NCBI GenBank assembly: GCA_947630835.1
Contig: CANRIZ010000001.1
Span: forward strand, 124,001-188,000
Source of the DNA: an uncultured Clostridia bacterium
GTDB taxonomy: Bacteria > Bacillota > Clostridia > Oscillospirales > Acutalibacteraceae
Reading direction: 5' to 3'
DNA length: 64,000 bases
Shown here: piece after piece, positions 37,547 through 45,992 of the stretch
Layout of the letters: each line of letters opens with the position of its first letter
How positions within the stretch are numbered: position 1 is the stretch's first letter
Notes under the pieces: generated by a model
Told to the model about the DNA's origin: nothing
The model's database searches: none
The model's input: the letters and a program-made list of their open reading frames with translations, nothing else
Program-made: the position numbers and the translations under genes

Positions 37547-38572
37547 TTATCTGTTGCCGAAATAAAACAGCGCAACTCCTATAACGCAGCCTACTATATT
37601 TACGGCTGTAAATACGATTACGATTTTTACCTCTTTCCAACCGCACATTTCAAAATGATGATGGATAGGCGCCATCTTGAAAATCCGCTTGCCGTGGGTT
37701 GCTTTGAAATAACCTATCTGCAAAATATCGGAAAGCATTTCTATTACATAAATCAGTCCGAGGAAAAGAATTATAAGCGGTGCGTCGACAGCGTATGCAA
37801 GCGCTACAACCATACCGCCCAGGAACATCGAGCCCATATCGCCCATAATTACCTTAGAGGGGTGCCAGTTCCAAATAAGATAGCCGAGGCATCCGCCCGC
37901 AAGGCAGGAAGCGAGTATGCCGACGCCGAACATCTGCTTTAAAACCGCAATAACGATAAAAGCTATTGCCGCCGTTGAGGTGACCGAAGCGCACAAGCCG
38001 TCTATACCGTCGGTAAAATTAACGGCGTTTACGGTAAGGTAGATAACCGCCATACCGAAAATCCAGAAGAACCATCCCAAATTGACGTTGCCTACAAAGG
38101 GTATATTCATAAAGGTATTGCCCGACATAAACAGCGCTCCGAGATATGCGAGCATAACCAAAATCTGAGCTATTGATTTTTGGGTAATGGTAAGTCCCAA
38201 ATTTCTCTTTTTTACGACCTTTATATAATCGTCGGCAAAGCCGATAAGACCGAAGCCCAGCGCCATTAGGACGCCGGCAAATATTTTAATCTTTACGGAA
38301 TCGGGAACAAGGCTGTTCCCCACAAGCAGATTGCCGCCCGTAATCTTGTCGGTTATCATAACTGCGGCGAAGGATACCACCGTGCTTATGATAAACATTA
38401 TTCCGCCCATGGTCGGTATGCCCTGCTTGGATTTGTGCCACGCCGGACCTATATCGAGTATCGTTTGGCCGAATTTAAGCCTGCGAAGCCAGGGTATTAC
38501 CGCAAAGCCCAAAAGAGCCGCTATGGCAAAGCTTAATACAAGCGCAAATATTATTCCGATTTTATAACTCAT
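37547..38572 (-). CDS. mraY: Phospho-MurNAc-pentapeptide transferase MraY
   Basis: A 341-residue integral membrane enzyme that makes lipid I by linking UDP-MurNAc-pentapeptide to undecaprenyl phosphate. GIPTMGGIMF, FADDYIKVVKKRNLGL with the DD pair, VNFTDGIDGL and the HHHFE loop (APIHHHFEMCG) are all present. The start overlaps the murF stop as ATGA. Confidence 0.97.
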   Translation of the reverse strand: MSYKIGIIFALVLSFAIAALLGFAVIPWLRRLKFGQTILDIGPAWHKSKQGIPTMGGIMFIISTVVSFAAVMITDKITGGNLLVGNSLVPDSVKIKIFAGVLMALGFGLIGFADDYIKVVKKRNLGLTITQKSIAQILVMLAYLGALFMSGNTFMNIPFVGNVNLGWFFWIFGMAVIYLTVNAVNFTDGIDGLCASVTSTAAIAFIVIAVLKQMFGVGILASCLAGGCLGYLIWNWHPSKVIMGDMGSMFLGGMVVALAYAVDAPLIILFLGLIYVIEMLSDILQIGYFKATHGKRIFKMAPIHHHFEMCGWKEVKIVIVFTAVNIVGCVIGVALFYFGNR

Positions 38573-39933
38573 TTATTCTCCCACTCCTTATAGAGCATTT
38601 CAATTACTTCCTCGAGCTTCATTCCCCTGCTCGCCTTAAACAAAACCGCGTCGCCCTTTTTAAGTTCGCCCTTTAATGCGTTGAACAATACCTCTTTATC
38701 GGTAAAAGCATAAGCTTCTACGCCGAATTTCTGCGCGGTTTCGGCTATGTTTATCGCTTCCTCGCCGAAAGTAAAGAGCATATCAATCTGCTTTTTGGCA
38801 ACGTATTTACCTATATCGCAATGGGCCTGCTTTGAATAATTGCCCAATTCAAGCATATCGCCCAAAACGGCTATTTTTCTTTCGGACTTAATGGTTTTTA
38901 AAGCGTTGAGCGCAGCCCGCTGAGAATCCGGACTTGCATTATAACAGTCTTCTATAACCTTTATTGAACGGATTTCTCTTATTCTCTGCCTCATTCCCGT
39001 AGGCTCATATTCGGAAAGCGCGTCCGCTATGGTTTGCGATTCGATATTAAGCTCCAGCCCCACCGCAAACGCAGGCAATGCGTCGTAGACGTTATGTATG
39101 CCGACGGTCGGAAGCTTTACCGCCTGTTGACCGCCCTTGTAAACCACGGTAAACTCGGTAGAGCTTTCGCCCTGTAAAATATCCTTTGCGAGAACGTCCG
39201 CATTCTTATTTTCTATGCCGAAATAAATTATTTTATAATCGTCGTTCTTAACCGTTATCAGCTTGTCGTTATCGGCGTTGATTATAAGCGCAGAGCCCTT
39301 TTTCATACCGTCAAGTATTTCGAGCTTGGCTTTGAGTATATTGTCCCTCGAACCCAAATTTTCGATATGGGAAACTCCGACGTTTGTAATTATGCCTATA
39401 TCGGGCAGAGATGTTCTTGCAAGGCGTGAAATTTCGCCGAGATTGCTCATGCCCATTTCGATAACCGCCGCTTGATTTTCGGCGCTAAGGCGGAAAAGAG
39501 TTTTTGGAACGCCTATTTCGTTGTTAAGGTTTCCTTCGGTCTTTATGGCGTTGAATTTTTTTGAAACAACGCAATAGGTCATTTCCTTGGTGGTGGTTTT
39601 ACCCACGCTTCCGGTAAGTCCTATGACCTTTAAGCCCTCTATGGACTTTCTGTACTCCCTTGCCAAATCGAGTAAAGCTTTTTTTGTATCCTCTACATAA
39701 ATAACGGGTATATTGCAATCCGTTTTTTTGTGGCACATAACCGCCTTTGCTCCGTTCGCCGCAACCTCGTCTATAAAATCGTGGGCGTCGAACCTTTCTC
39801 CCTTTACCGCAATAAAAAGCGTTTCGGGCGAAATTTGACGGCTGTCAAGGCTTATATCGCTTATATTTAAATTATCCCCGCACAGCTTGCCGCCGGTCCA
39901 CTGCGCTATGGTTTTTAACGTCAACTTTTCCAT
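38569..39933 (-). CDS. murF: UDP-MurNAc-tripeptide:D-Ala-D-Ala ligase MurF
   Basis: A 454-residue Mur ligase that adds D-Ala-D-Ala to the UDP-MurNAc tripeptide. The ATP loop GLTGSVGKTTTKEM, the central EMGMSNLGEISRL and C-terminal YNASPDSQRAALNAL match MurF rather than MurC/D/E. It is flanked by murE (zero gap) and mraY (4-base overlap), consistent with one translationally coupled block. Confidence 0.95.
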   Translation of the reverse strand: MEKLTLKTIAQWTGGKLCGDNLNISDISLDSRQISPETLFIAVKGERFDAHDFIDEVAANGAKAVMCHKKTDCNIPVIYVEDTKKALLDLAREYRKSIEGLKVIGLTGSVGKTTTKEMTYCVVSKKFNAIKTEGNLNNEIGVPKTLFRLSAENQAAVIEMGMSNLGEISRLARTSLPDIGIITNVGVSHIENLGSRDNILKAKLEILDGMKKGSALIINADNDKLITVKNDDYKIIYFGIENKNADVLAKDILQGESSTEFTVVYKGGQQAVKLPTVGIHNVYDALPAFAVGLELNIESQTIADALSEYEPTGMRQRIREIRSIKVIEDCYNASPDSQRAALNALKTIKSERKIAVLGDMLELGNYSKQAHCDIGKYVAKKQIDMLFTFGEEAINIAETAQKFGVEAYAFTDKEVLFNALKGELKKGDAVLFKASRGMKLEEVIEMLYKEWENK

Positions 39934-41370
39934 TTATATGCTGCCTTTCAGAATATCAGCTACAACTTCTCTTTCGTCATAGTGAATTTTTCCCGTTTTC
40001 AATATCTGATAAGTTTCGTGGCCCTTGCCCGCAAGCAAAACGACGTCGCCTTTTTTTGCAAGGTTAAGCGCATATTTTATAGCCTCGGTTCTCGACTCTA
40101 TAACCTCGGTTTTCGCCTTACATTCGGCCATTCCCTCCAGAATATCCTTAATTATAAGGGAGGGGTCCTCGCTTCTCGGATTGTCGCTTGTAACCACCGC
40201 AACATCGGAGAGGTCGCCAACCGTTTTGCCCATTATGGGGCGTTTGGTTTTGTCCCTGTCGCCTCCGCAGCCGAACACGGTAATTATTCTGCCGTTAGTC
40301 GTTTCCCGAATTGAGGAGATAATATTTTTAAGCCCGTCTGGCGAATGAGCGTAATCTATGATAAGGGTAAAATCCTTATCTATAGGCACAACCTCCGCCC
40401 TGCCGGGAACGCCCTTTGACTGTGAAACGGCGTTGAGGACTTTATCAAAATCCGCCCCCGCCTTTATCGCGCATGCCGCGGCGCCCATTGAATTGTAAAC
40501 TGTAAAATGACCGGGTATTTTTATATTTATTCTGCCTATATTGTCGGGCGTGAGCAATTCATACTGAACGCTGTCGGCAAAGTATTTGACATTTTTTGCG
40601 CTGAAATCGCTGATTTCGCTGTTGACGGCAAAGGTAAGCACCTCGCAGTTAAGCCCTGCGACCATTTTTTCCGAGTATTCGTCGTCCTTATTTATAATTG
40701 CCGTATCGCAGTTTTCAAAAAGCCTGCGTTTTGCGTTTGCGTAATTTTCAAAGGTTTTATGGTAATCAAGATGATCCTGCGTTAAATTTGTAAACAGGGC
40801 TATATCGAAATGACAGCCTTCCACCCTGCCCTGTTCGAGCGCCTGCGAAGATACCTCCATAATGCAATACCGGCAGCCGTTATCGACCATTTCCCTGTAA
40901 AGCGCCTGAAGCTGTTTGCTGTCCGGCGTTGTGAGCGAAGCGGTATATTCCCTGTTTCCGGTACAGTTTTTTACCGTTCCTATCAATCCGGATTTTATCC
41001 CGAGCAGGTCAAAAATATTTTTAATAAGAAAAGTTGTGGTGGTTTTTCCGTTCGTACCCGTTACGCCTATAAGCTTCAGCTTTTCCGCCGGGTTGCCGTA
41101 AAACGCCGCGCAAAGCCTTGAATACGCTTTTCTCGTATCCTTGACTATTATCTGATTTTTAACGCCGACGTCGTGTTCCGCAATTACCGCCGCCGCTCCG
41201 CCTTTTTGCGCTTCTTTTGCCGCGCTGTGACCGTCAAACCTTGCGCCTTTAATACATACAAACACGCATTTTTCGGAAATTTCGTAAGATTTGTCGGTGA
41301 CGTCCGATATTTCGGCGTCCTCGTATTTACTTGTTGTTTCTATATTCTTTAAAAGCTCCGATAATTTCAA
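39934..41370 (-). CDS. murE: UDP-MurNAc-L-Ala-D-Glu:meso-DAP ligase MurE
   Basis: A 478-residue Mur ligase adding the third stem-peptide residue. The ATP loop is GVTGTNGKTTTTFL. The selectivity motif reads SDNPRSEDP, the DNPR form associated with meso-diaminopimelate; lysine-adding enzymes have a different sequence here. This suggests a DAP-type wall. The C-terminal KGHETYQ motif is intact. It follows the PBP gene by 24 bases and abuts murF. Confidence 0.95.
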   Translation of the reverse strand: MKLSELLKNIETTSKYEDAEISDVTDKSYEISEKCVFVCIKGARFDGHSAAKEAQKGGAAAVIAEHDVGVKNQIIVKDTRKAYSRLCAAFYGNPAEKLKLIGVTGTNGKTTTTFLIKNIFDLLGIKSGLIGTVKNCTGNREYTASLTTPDSKQLQALYREMVDNGCRYCIMEVSSQALEQGRVEGCHFDIALFTNLTQDHLDYHKTFENYANAKRRLFENCDTAIINKDDEYSEKMVAGLNCEVLTFAVNSEISDFSAKNVKYFADSVQYELLTPDNIGRINIKIPGHFTVYNSMGAAACAIKAGADFDKVLNAVSQSKGVPGRAEVVPIDKDFTLIIDYAHSPDGLKNIISSIRETTNGRIITVFGCGGDRDKTKRPIMGKTVGDLSDVAVVTSDNPRSEDPSLIIKDILEGMAECKAKTEVIESRTEAIKYALNLAKKGDVVLLAGKGHETYQILKTGKIHYDEREVVADILKGSI

Positions 41371-41394
41371 AAATACCCCTCCGTAATAAGCTTA

Positions 41395-43623
41395 TTATTC
41401 ATCCTGAACATTGACGTTTGTTTTAAAGTAAACCGTAATCACGCTGCCTGTTTCCGCCTTGCTTCCCGCCTCGACGCTTTGCTTGTAAGCGTTGACCTCC
41501 GACGAATTCGTTGTGCCGGAGAACCTGATGTTGAGCCCCTCTCTGTTTGCCGCCGAATTTGCCTGCGACATAGTCATACCGTTAAAATCGGGTACCTCGA
41601 CCATCTGCTTTTCGGCGGTTTCATCGGTATAAATTACAATAACGCCGCCCGTTCTTATCTGGGAAGAAGCCGCCGGAGTCTGCGAAACGACCTCTTTGCC
41701 GCCGCCGACTACCTTTACCTTGTAATTTGAAGCGATTTGCTTTGCCTGTTCAACGGTTTTGCCTACAAGCTGAGGAGTGGTGGAGGAAATGTTCTTCATC
41801 TCCGAATCCTCATACTGCGGCTCTACATTTAAGTATGTAAGCACCTTTTCAAGTATTTCGCCCGCTATGGGAGCGGCAACAACGCCGCCGCCGTGCGCGC
41901 CCTCGGGTTCGTCTATGGCAATCAATATGGCAATTTCGGGGTCGTTTGCCGGCGCAAAGCCCGCAAACGAAGCGATGTAAAAGCCCTTATGGTTAAGCTT
42001 TTCGGAAGTACCGGTTTTACCGGCTACGTGATAACCCGCGACATAAGCGTTTTTACCGGTGCCGACGGAAACTACCTTTTCCATCATTCCGGCTACGGTA
42101 GAAGCGGTTTTTTCCGAAATTACCTGACGTTTTACGACGGGCTCGGTTTTTTGAATCACGTTGCCGTCCGAATCGAGAATGCTGTCCACTACATAGGGCT
42201 GCATAAGCTTGCCGCCGTTGGCTATTGCCGAAACAGCGGTTATCATCTGTATCGGTGAAACCTGAAACGTCTGTCCGAACGAGCTTGAAGAAAGCTCGGA
42301 TATTCCCATTTTCTCAAGCGAATGGTAGGTTACGTCGGGAACGGGAGACGACTCGGCGGGTAAATCTATATTAGTTTTCTCGGTAAAGCCGAACGCTTCA
42401 AAATACTTGTAGAATTTTTCCTTACCGAGCTTTTGACCTATTGTTATAAAGAACGGGTTACAGGAGTTCATAAGCCCTTCGGTGAGCGTTTCCGTTCCGT
42501 GGCCCTCGTGCTTCCAGCATTTTTGGACCCTGTCCGCTACCCTGATACTGCCCGTGCAGGTATATTTGGTATTGAGGTCTACCGCGCCCTCCTCGAGCGC
42601 TGCGGAAACAACAACCGTTTTGAAAACGGAACCCGGCTCGTATGTATCGCTTATGGTTCTGTTCCTCCACTGTGCAAAGAGAGCGTTCTGCTTTTCCTTT
42701 TTCTTTTCTTCCTCGTCCTCGATTTTTTCCAGGTCCTCAAGCACATTTTCACTGAAAATCGTACTTGGCGAATTAAGGTCGAAATCCGGCTTAGAGGTCA
42801 TACCGAGTATTGCGCCCGTGTCCACGTCCATTACAATTCCGTAGGCGTATTTTGCGCCGGTATCCGTAATTGCCTGATTAAGACTCTGTTCAAGATAATA
42901 CTGCACTACCTCGTTTATGGTAAGCACAAGGTTCGAACCTTCTCTGGCGGCAAACATAGTTTCGTATTCGCTCGACATTTTGCTCTGGCGGGCGTTTTTC
43001 GCCGCGATTATTCTGCCGGCAACTCCTGTAAGCTCGGAGTTGTATTTTTTCTCGATTCCCGCATTGCCTTCATCGTCGGAATTGACAAAGCCTATAATTG
43101 TTGAAGCGAAATTTGAATAAGGATAATAGCGTTTTGTGTCGGGGTCTATTCCTATAATCTCGTTTAATTTGCTTTTCTTGTTCTTTTTTGTTTCCTGCTT
43201 TATATAATCCTCGATTTTGTTTTTCTGTTCTTCCTCGACCTCGCCAGCAATTTTAACGTAATTTGAATTACGGTTTGCCTTTTCGGTAAGAGTCTCCTCG
43301 TCTGCTCCGAGGGTTTCCGAAAGCAGCGTAACGACCTCCTTGCGCTGCTCGTCGTTTTCAAATTTTGACGGCACTATATAGATTAACCAAGCCGAAGCGC
43401 TTTTTGCAAGGACGTTCATATTTGCGTCGTAAATAGTGCCTCTGCCCGCGGAAACCTTGGTGTCGAGAAGCTGATTTTGCTCCGCTTTGAGCTTATATTC
43501 TTCGCCGTCGATAACGGCGACCCTCACAAGGCTGCCGATACAAAGCGCAAAAAGCAAAAAAACAATCCATAGGGCGACTGTTGCGCGGACGGACAACTGT
43601 TTTAACGACCTTGAATTATTCAT
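41395..43623 (-). CDS. Class B penicillin-binding protein with PASTA domains
   Basis: A 742-residue transpeptidase with a short cytoplasmic tail, one membrane helix (about 12-35), a dimerisation domain (about 55-240), the transpeptidase domain (about 255-590) and two C-terminal PASTA repeats (about 605-740). Active-site motifs are GSVFK, SCN and KTGTS. The position after ftsL is that of division PBPs (PBP2B/FtsI) and of sporulation SpoVD; the two cannot be separated on sequence alone. PASTA domains bind the wall and are typical of SpoVD/PBP2x. GGGAGG precedes the ATG. Confidence 0.93.
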   Translation of the reverse strand: MNNSRSLKQLSVRATVALWIVFLLFALCIGSLVRVAVIDGEEYKLKAEQNQLLDTKVSAGRGTIYDANMNVLAKSASAWLIYIVPSKFENDEQRKEVVTLLSETLGADEETLTEKANRNSNYVKIAGEVEEEQKNKIEDYIKQETKKNKKSKLNEIIGIDPDTKRYYPYSNFASTIIGFVNSDDEGNAGIEKKYNSELTGVAGRIIAAKNARQSKMSSEYETMFAAREGSNLVLTINEVVQYYLEQSLNQAITDTGAKYAYGIVMDVDTGAILGMTSKPDFDLNSPSTIFSENVLEDLEKIEDEEEKKKEKQNALFAQWRNRTISDTYEPGSVFKTVVVSAALEEGAVDLNTKYTCTGSIRVADRVQKCWKHEGHGTETLTEGLMNSCNPFFITIGQKLGKEKFYKYFEAFGFTEKTNIDLPAESSPVPDVTYHSLEKMGISELSSSSFGQTFQVSPIQMITAVSAIANGGKLMQPYVVDSILDSDGNVIQKTEPVVKRQVISEKTASTVAGMMEKVVSVGTGKNAYVAGYHVAGKTGTSEKLNHKGFYIASFAGFAPANDPEIAILIAIDEPEGAHGGGVVAAPIAGEILEKVLTYLNVEPQYEDSEMKNISSTTPQLVGKTVEQAKQIASNYKVKVVGGGKEVVSQTPAASSQIRTGGVIVIYTDETAEKQMVEVPDFNGMTMSQANSAANREGLNIRFSGTTNSSEVNAYKQSVEAGSKAETGSVITVYFKTNVNVQDE

Positions 43624-43676
43624 ATCGACACCTCCCGATTTTAATTAAAACCATAATTTTCGCATTTTCAGATACA

Positions 43677-43714
43677 ACAACGAGAGTTAAGCCGTTTAAC
43701 TTAACCCTCGTTGT
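43677..43714 (-). other. Stem-loop between ftsL and PBP genes
   Basis: Two paired blocks, ACAACGAG with CTCGTTGT and GTTAAG with CTTAAC, form a 14-bp stem interrupted by one mismatch. No T run follows on the minus strand, so it is an attenuator, processing site or mRNA-stability element rather than a classical terminator. Confidence 0.6.
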
Positions 43715-43726
43715 AATTTTATTTGG

Positions 43727-44296
43727 TTATTTGCTCATATATTCCTTTAACCTTGATATAAACGAAGCTTTGTTTTTACTTTCACTTTTTTTGCTTTTAT
43801 TTCCCGAAACAACGGCTTTGTCCTCGCCCGAAAGGTCTATGTACTCTATCTGATGACTTTCCATCTTAACCATTCCGAGGTTGTTCTGCGCATAATCCTC
43901 AACATTTTTAAGCGAAATCATTGAATCGAGCTTCATACTCAATCTTACGTTTTCGCTTTGCGCAACGGAAAGCTCGTTTTTCTTGCTCTGGATTTGCCTG
44001 TCAAGCTCGTCCGCTTTCATTCTGCCGTAAAGCAAAGCGGACATCATAACAAGAAGCACAAGCGAAATTGCAATGATTTTTGCAGTGTGCAGATTTGCCC
44101 TTTTCATTTCTTCTCTTGTGCGGGCGTAGGATTTCTTCGGCCGCTTTACAAGCTTCATATCGGGCTTTTTCTCCGCCTGCCTGCGTTTCGGAGCGGTATC
44201 TATTTTGCGAGCGGCGTTTCTTTCGTAAGAAGTACGCTTAGGCTCAAAATCAGAAAAATCAAAGTCGTCGTACTTATTGTTCTTTCCGCTTGCCAT
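43727..44296 (-). CDS. ftsL: FtsL-type septum protein
   Basis: A 189-residue bitopic protein. A basic cytoplasmic region (1-75) precedes one membrane helix (about 76-95) and a coiled coil containing LDRQIQSKKNELSVAQSENV, ending in the YAQNNLGMVK turn typical of FtsL/DivIC. The sequence family is short and poorly conserved, so identity rests on topology and position between rsmH and the division PBP. It would bridge the transpeptidase and DivIB. AGAGGAAA lies upstream of the ATG. The C-terminal lysine/serine tail is long for FtsL. Confidence 0.78.
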   Translation of the reverse strand: MASGKNNKYDDFDFSDFEPKRTSYERNAARKIDTAPKRRQAEKKPDMKLVKRPKKSYARTREEMKRANLHTAKIIAISLVLLVMMSALLYGRMKADELDRQIQSKKNELSVAQSENVRLSMKLDSMISLKNVEDYAQNNLGMVKMESHQIEYIDLSGEDKAVVSGNKSKKSESKNKASFISRLKEYMSK

Positions 44297-44316
44297 TTTA
44301 ATTTCCTCTCTTTTCT

Positions 44317-45237
44317 TTACTCGTCTTTGAGCTTCTCCACAGCCCTGAGCCTTGCGCTGTGCGAACGGGGATTTTTCTCAAGCTCCTCGGCGCTCGGCGT
44401 AAGCCCTTTAATAATAATTTTTGCTCTCGGCGTTTTCCCGCACACACAAACTGGAAAATCCTTAGGGCAGGTACAGCCTTGCGCAAACGAGTTAAACCTT
44501 TGCTTAACCATCCTGTCCTCTAACGAATGGAAAGTAATTATCGAAAGTATGCCGCCCGTTTTTAAGCAGTCGAACATATCGTCAAGCGCCGAATTCAACT
44601 GTTCGAGTTCTCCGTTTACTTCAATTCTCAGCGCCTGGAAGGTTCGCCTTGCGGGGTGAGAGTCCCTCATAGCCCGCTGCGGCATAGATGATTTTATAAT
44701 GTCGATAAGTTCAAACGTAGTTTTTATTTCTTTTTCTTTTCTTGCGTTTACAATGTTGTTTGCGATACGGTTTGCGTATCTTTCCTCGCCGTATTCTCTC
44801 AAAACTCTTGTAAGCTCGCCTACGGAATAACCGTTTACAATATCCTTTGCGCTCACGCCCTCTTTGCTCATTCGCATATCGAGCACGGCGTCCTTATGGA
44901 AGGAAAAGCCTCTTGACGCTTCGTCAAGCTGATACGAGCTTACGCCCAAATCGGCGATAATGCCGTCCGCCCCGACGCCGGAAAGAATTTGCTTAATATT
45001 GCTAAAGCTGTCGTGAACTACAGTTACCTGCGGCAGAGAGCCCAATCTCTCGTTCAAAATTTTGACGGCGTCGGGATCTCTGTCTATTGCGATAAGCCTG
45101 CCGGTTGTAAGCCTTTCGGCAATCGCCTTTGAATGTCCCCCGCCGCCCGCGGTGCAGTCAACGTAAACTCCGTCGGGTTTAATATTCAGCGACTCTATTG
45201 TTTCCGAAAAAAGAACGGGAATATGACTGAAATCCAT
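44317..45237 (-). CDS. rsmH: 16S rRNA m4C1402 methyltransferase RsmH
   Basis: A 306-residue SAM-dependent methyltransferase (formerly MraW) that methylates N4 of C1402 in 16S rRNA. HIPVLFSETIESL, the SAM loop DCTAGGGGHSKAI, the SRGFSFHKDAVLDMRMS motif and FHSLEDRMVK are diagnostic. It lies second in the division cluster, 13 bases after mraZ, preceded by GGTGAAG. Confidence 0.97.
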   Translation of the reverse strand: MDFSHIPVLFSETIESLNIKPDGVYVDCTAGGGGHSKAIAERLTTGRLIAIDRDPDAVKILNERLGSLPQVTVVHDSFSNIKQILSGVGADGIIADLGVSSYQLDEASRGFSFHKDAVLDMRMSKEGVSAKDIVNGYSVGELTRVLREYGEERYANRIANNIVNARKEKEIKTTFELIDIIKSSMPQRAMRDSHPARRTFQALRIEVNGELEQLNSALDDMFDCLKTGGILSIITFHSLEDRMVKQRFNSFAQGCTCPKDFPVCVCGKTPRAKIIIKGLTPSAEELEKNPRSHSARLRAVEKLKDE

Positions 45238-45250
45238 ATCGCTTCACCGA

Positions 45251-45661
45251 TTAATTTATGATGTTCGGGAATCTCTTGTAAGACGCCCTGATTTGAGTCA
45301 TAGCCTTTTCGTACTTTTCGGCGTCCCAAATTTCAATTCTTGTGCCTACGCCGGCAACCACAACGTCCTTTTTAAGCCCGGCGTCCTCACAGAAGGATGT
45401 TTTAAGGGTAATTCTGCCCTGCTTGTCGGGTTCGGCGGAAACGACGTTGGAAAAGAAGAAACGCTGCCAGTCGGCGTCGCCGCTCTCCTCAACTATTTTG
45501 CTTTTCTTTTCCCACTCTTCCTCGCCGTAAACGGCAATGCAGGGTAAGTTTTGGTCGTAGTAAAGATAAAAGGTGTCGCCCAGCTTCTGACGAAACTTAG
45601 CGGGAATGAACAGACGTTTTTTGGAATCTATAGTGTGCTTGTAGCTGTCTGAAAACGACAT
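45251..45661 (-). CDS. mraZ: Division/cell-wall cluster regulator MraZ
   Basis: A 136-residue protein with two SpoVT/AbrB-like half domains, including DSKKRLFIPAKFRQKLGD and DKQGRITLKTSFCEDAGL. MraZ oligomers bind repeated boxes upstream of their own gene and repress the dcw operon in E. coli. A strong GGAGGAAC site precedes the ATG. Three CATAGT repeats in its leader are candidate operators. Confidence 0.95.
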   Translation of the reverse strand: MSFSDSYKHTIDSKKRLFIPAKFRQKLGDTFYLYYDQNLPCIAVYGEEEWEKKSKIVEESGDADWQRFFFSNVVSAEPDKQGRITLKTSFCEDAGLKKDVVVAGVGTRIEIWDAEKYEKAMTQIRASYKRFPNIIN

Positions 45662-45729
45662 TGTCTGTTCCTCCTTCCCTTTATCTTAAGTTTCGGTTTT
45701 TATTGAAAACCGTGGGCAAATAACCCTTT

Positions 45730-45764
45730 ACTATGAAATTACTATGGTTTTTCGCCCCACTATG
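45730..45764 (-). repeat. Triple CATAGT repeat, possible MraZ operator
   Basis: On the minus strand CATAGT occurs at 45764-45759, 45746-45741 and 45735-45730. The last two start 11 bases apart, one helical turn. The first overlaps the predicted transcription start. Confidence 0.4.
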
Positions 45765-45769
45765 CACTT

Positions 45770-45798
45770 ATTATAAACTAAGGAATAAAAAAAAGCAA
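45770..45798 (-). promoter_or_regulatory. Promoter of division cluster
   Basis: On the minus strand TTGCTT (45798-45793), 17-base spacer, TATAAT (45775-45770); leader to mraZ about 100 bases. Confidence 0.65.
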
Positions 45799-45937
45799 TA
45801 GTTTTTTTAATAAAATCGGGAAATTTTCATATTTTTTTGAGACTTGATTTTTAAATTTTCAGGTTAAAAATTTTTCCGTATTTTTGCTCTGTGGGTGAAA
45901 AAGGATAAAAAGTGGGGTGTTTTCCCTAAAAAGGGCA
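45799..45937. other. Intergenic upstream of mraZ
   Basis: Apart from A/T-rich sequence and a GGG-rich patch near 45890-45935, I see nothing that codes or folds convincingly. Confidence 0.5.
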
Positions 45938-45969
45938 AAAAAATAAAGCACGGCAAAAAGCCATGCTTT
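45938..45969 (-). terminator. Terminator after capA-like gene
   Basis: On the minus strand AAAGCATGGC, five-T loop and GCCGTGCTTT (one G-U pair), then ATTTTTTT. Confidence 0.88.
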
Positions 45970-45992
45970 AAATTCGGAAAGCCGTTTATGTT

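Noticed and set aside
43958-44659. A 233-codon plus-strand frame across ftsL and rsmH
   Set aside because: Antisense to two recognised genes, with no promoter, ribosome site or protein motif.
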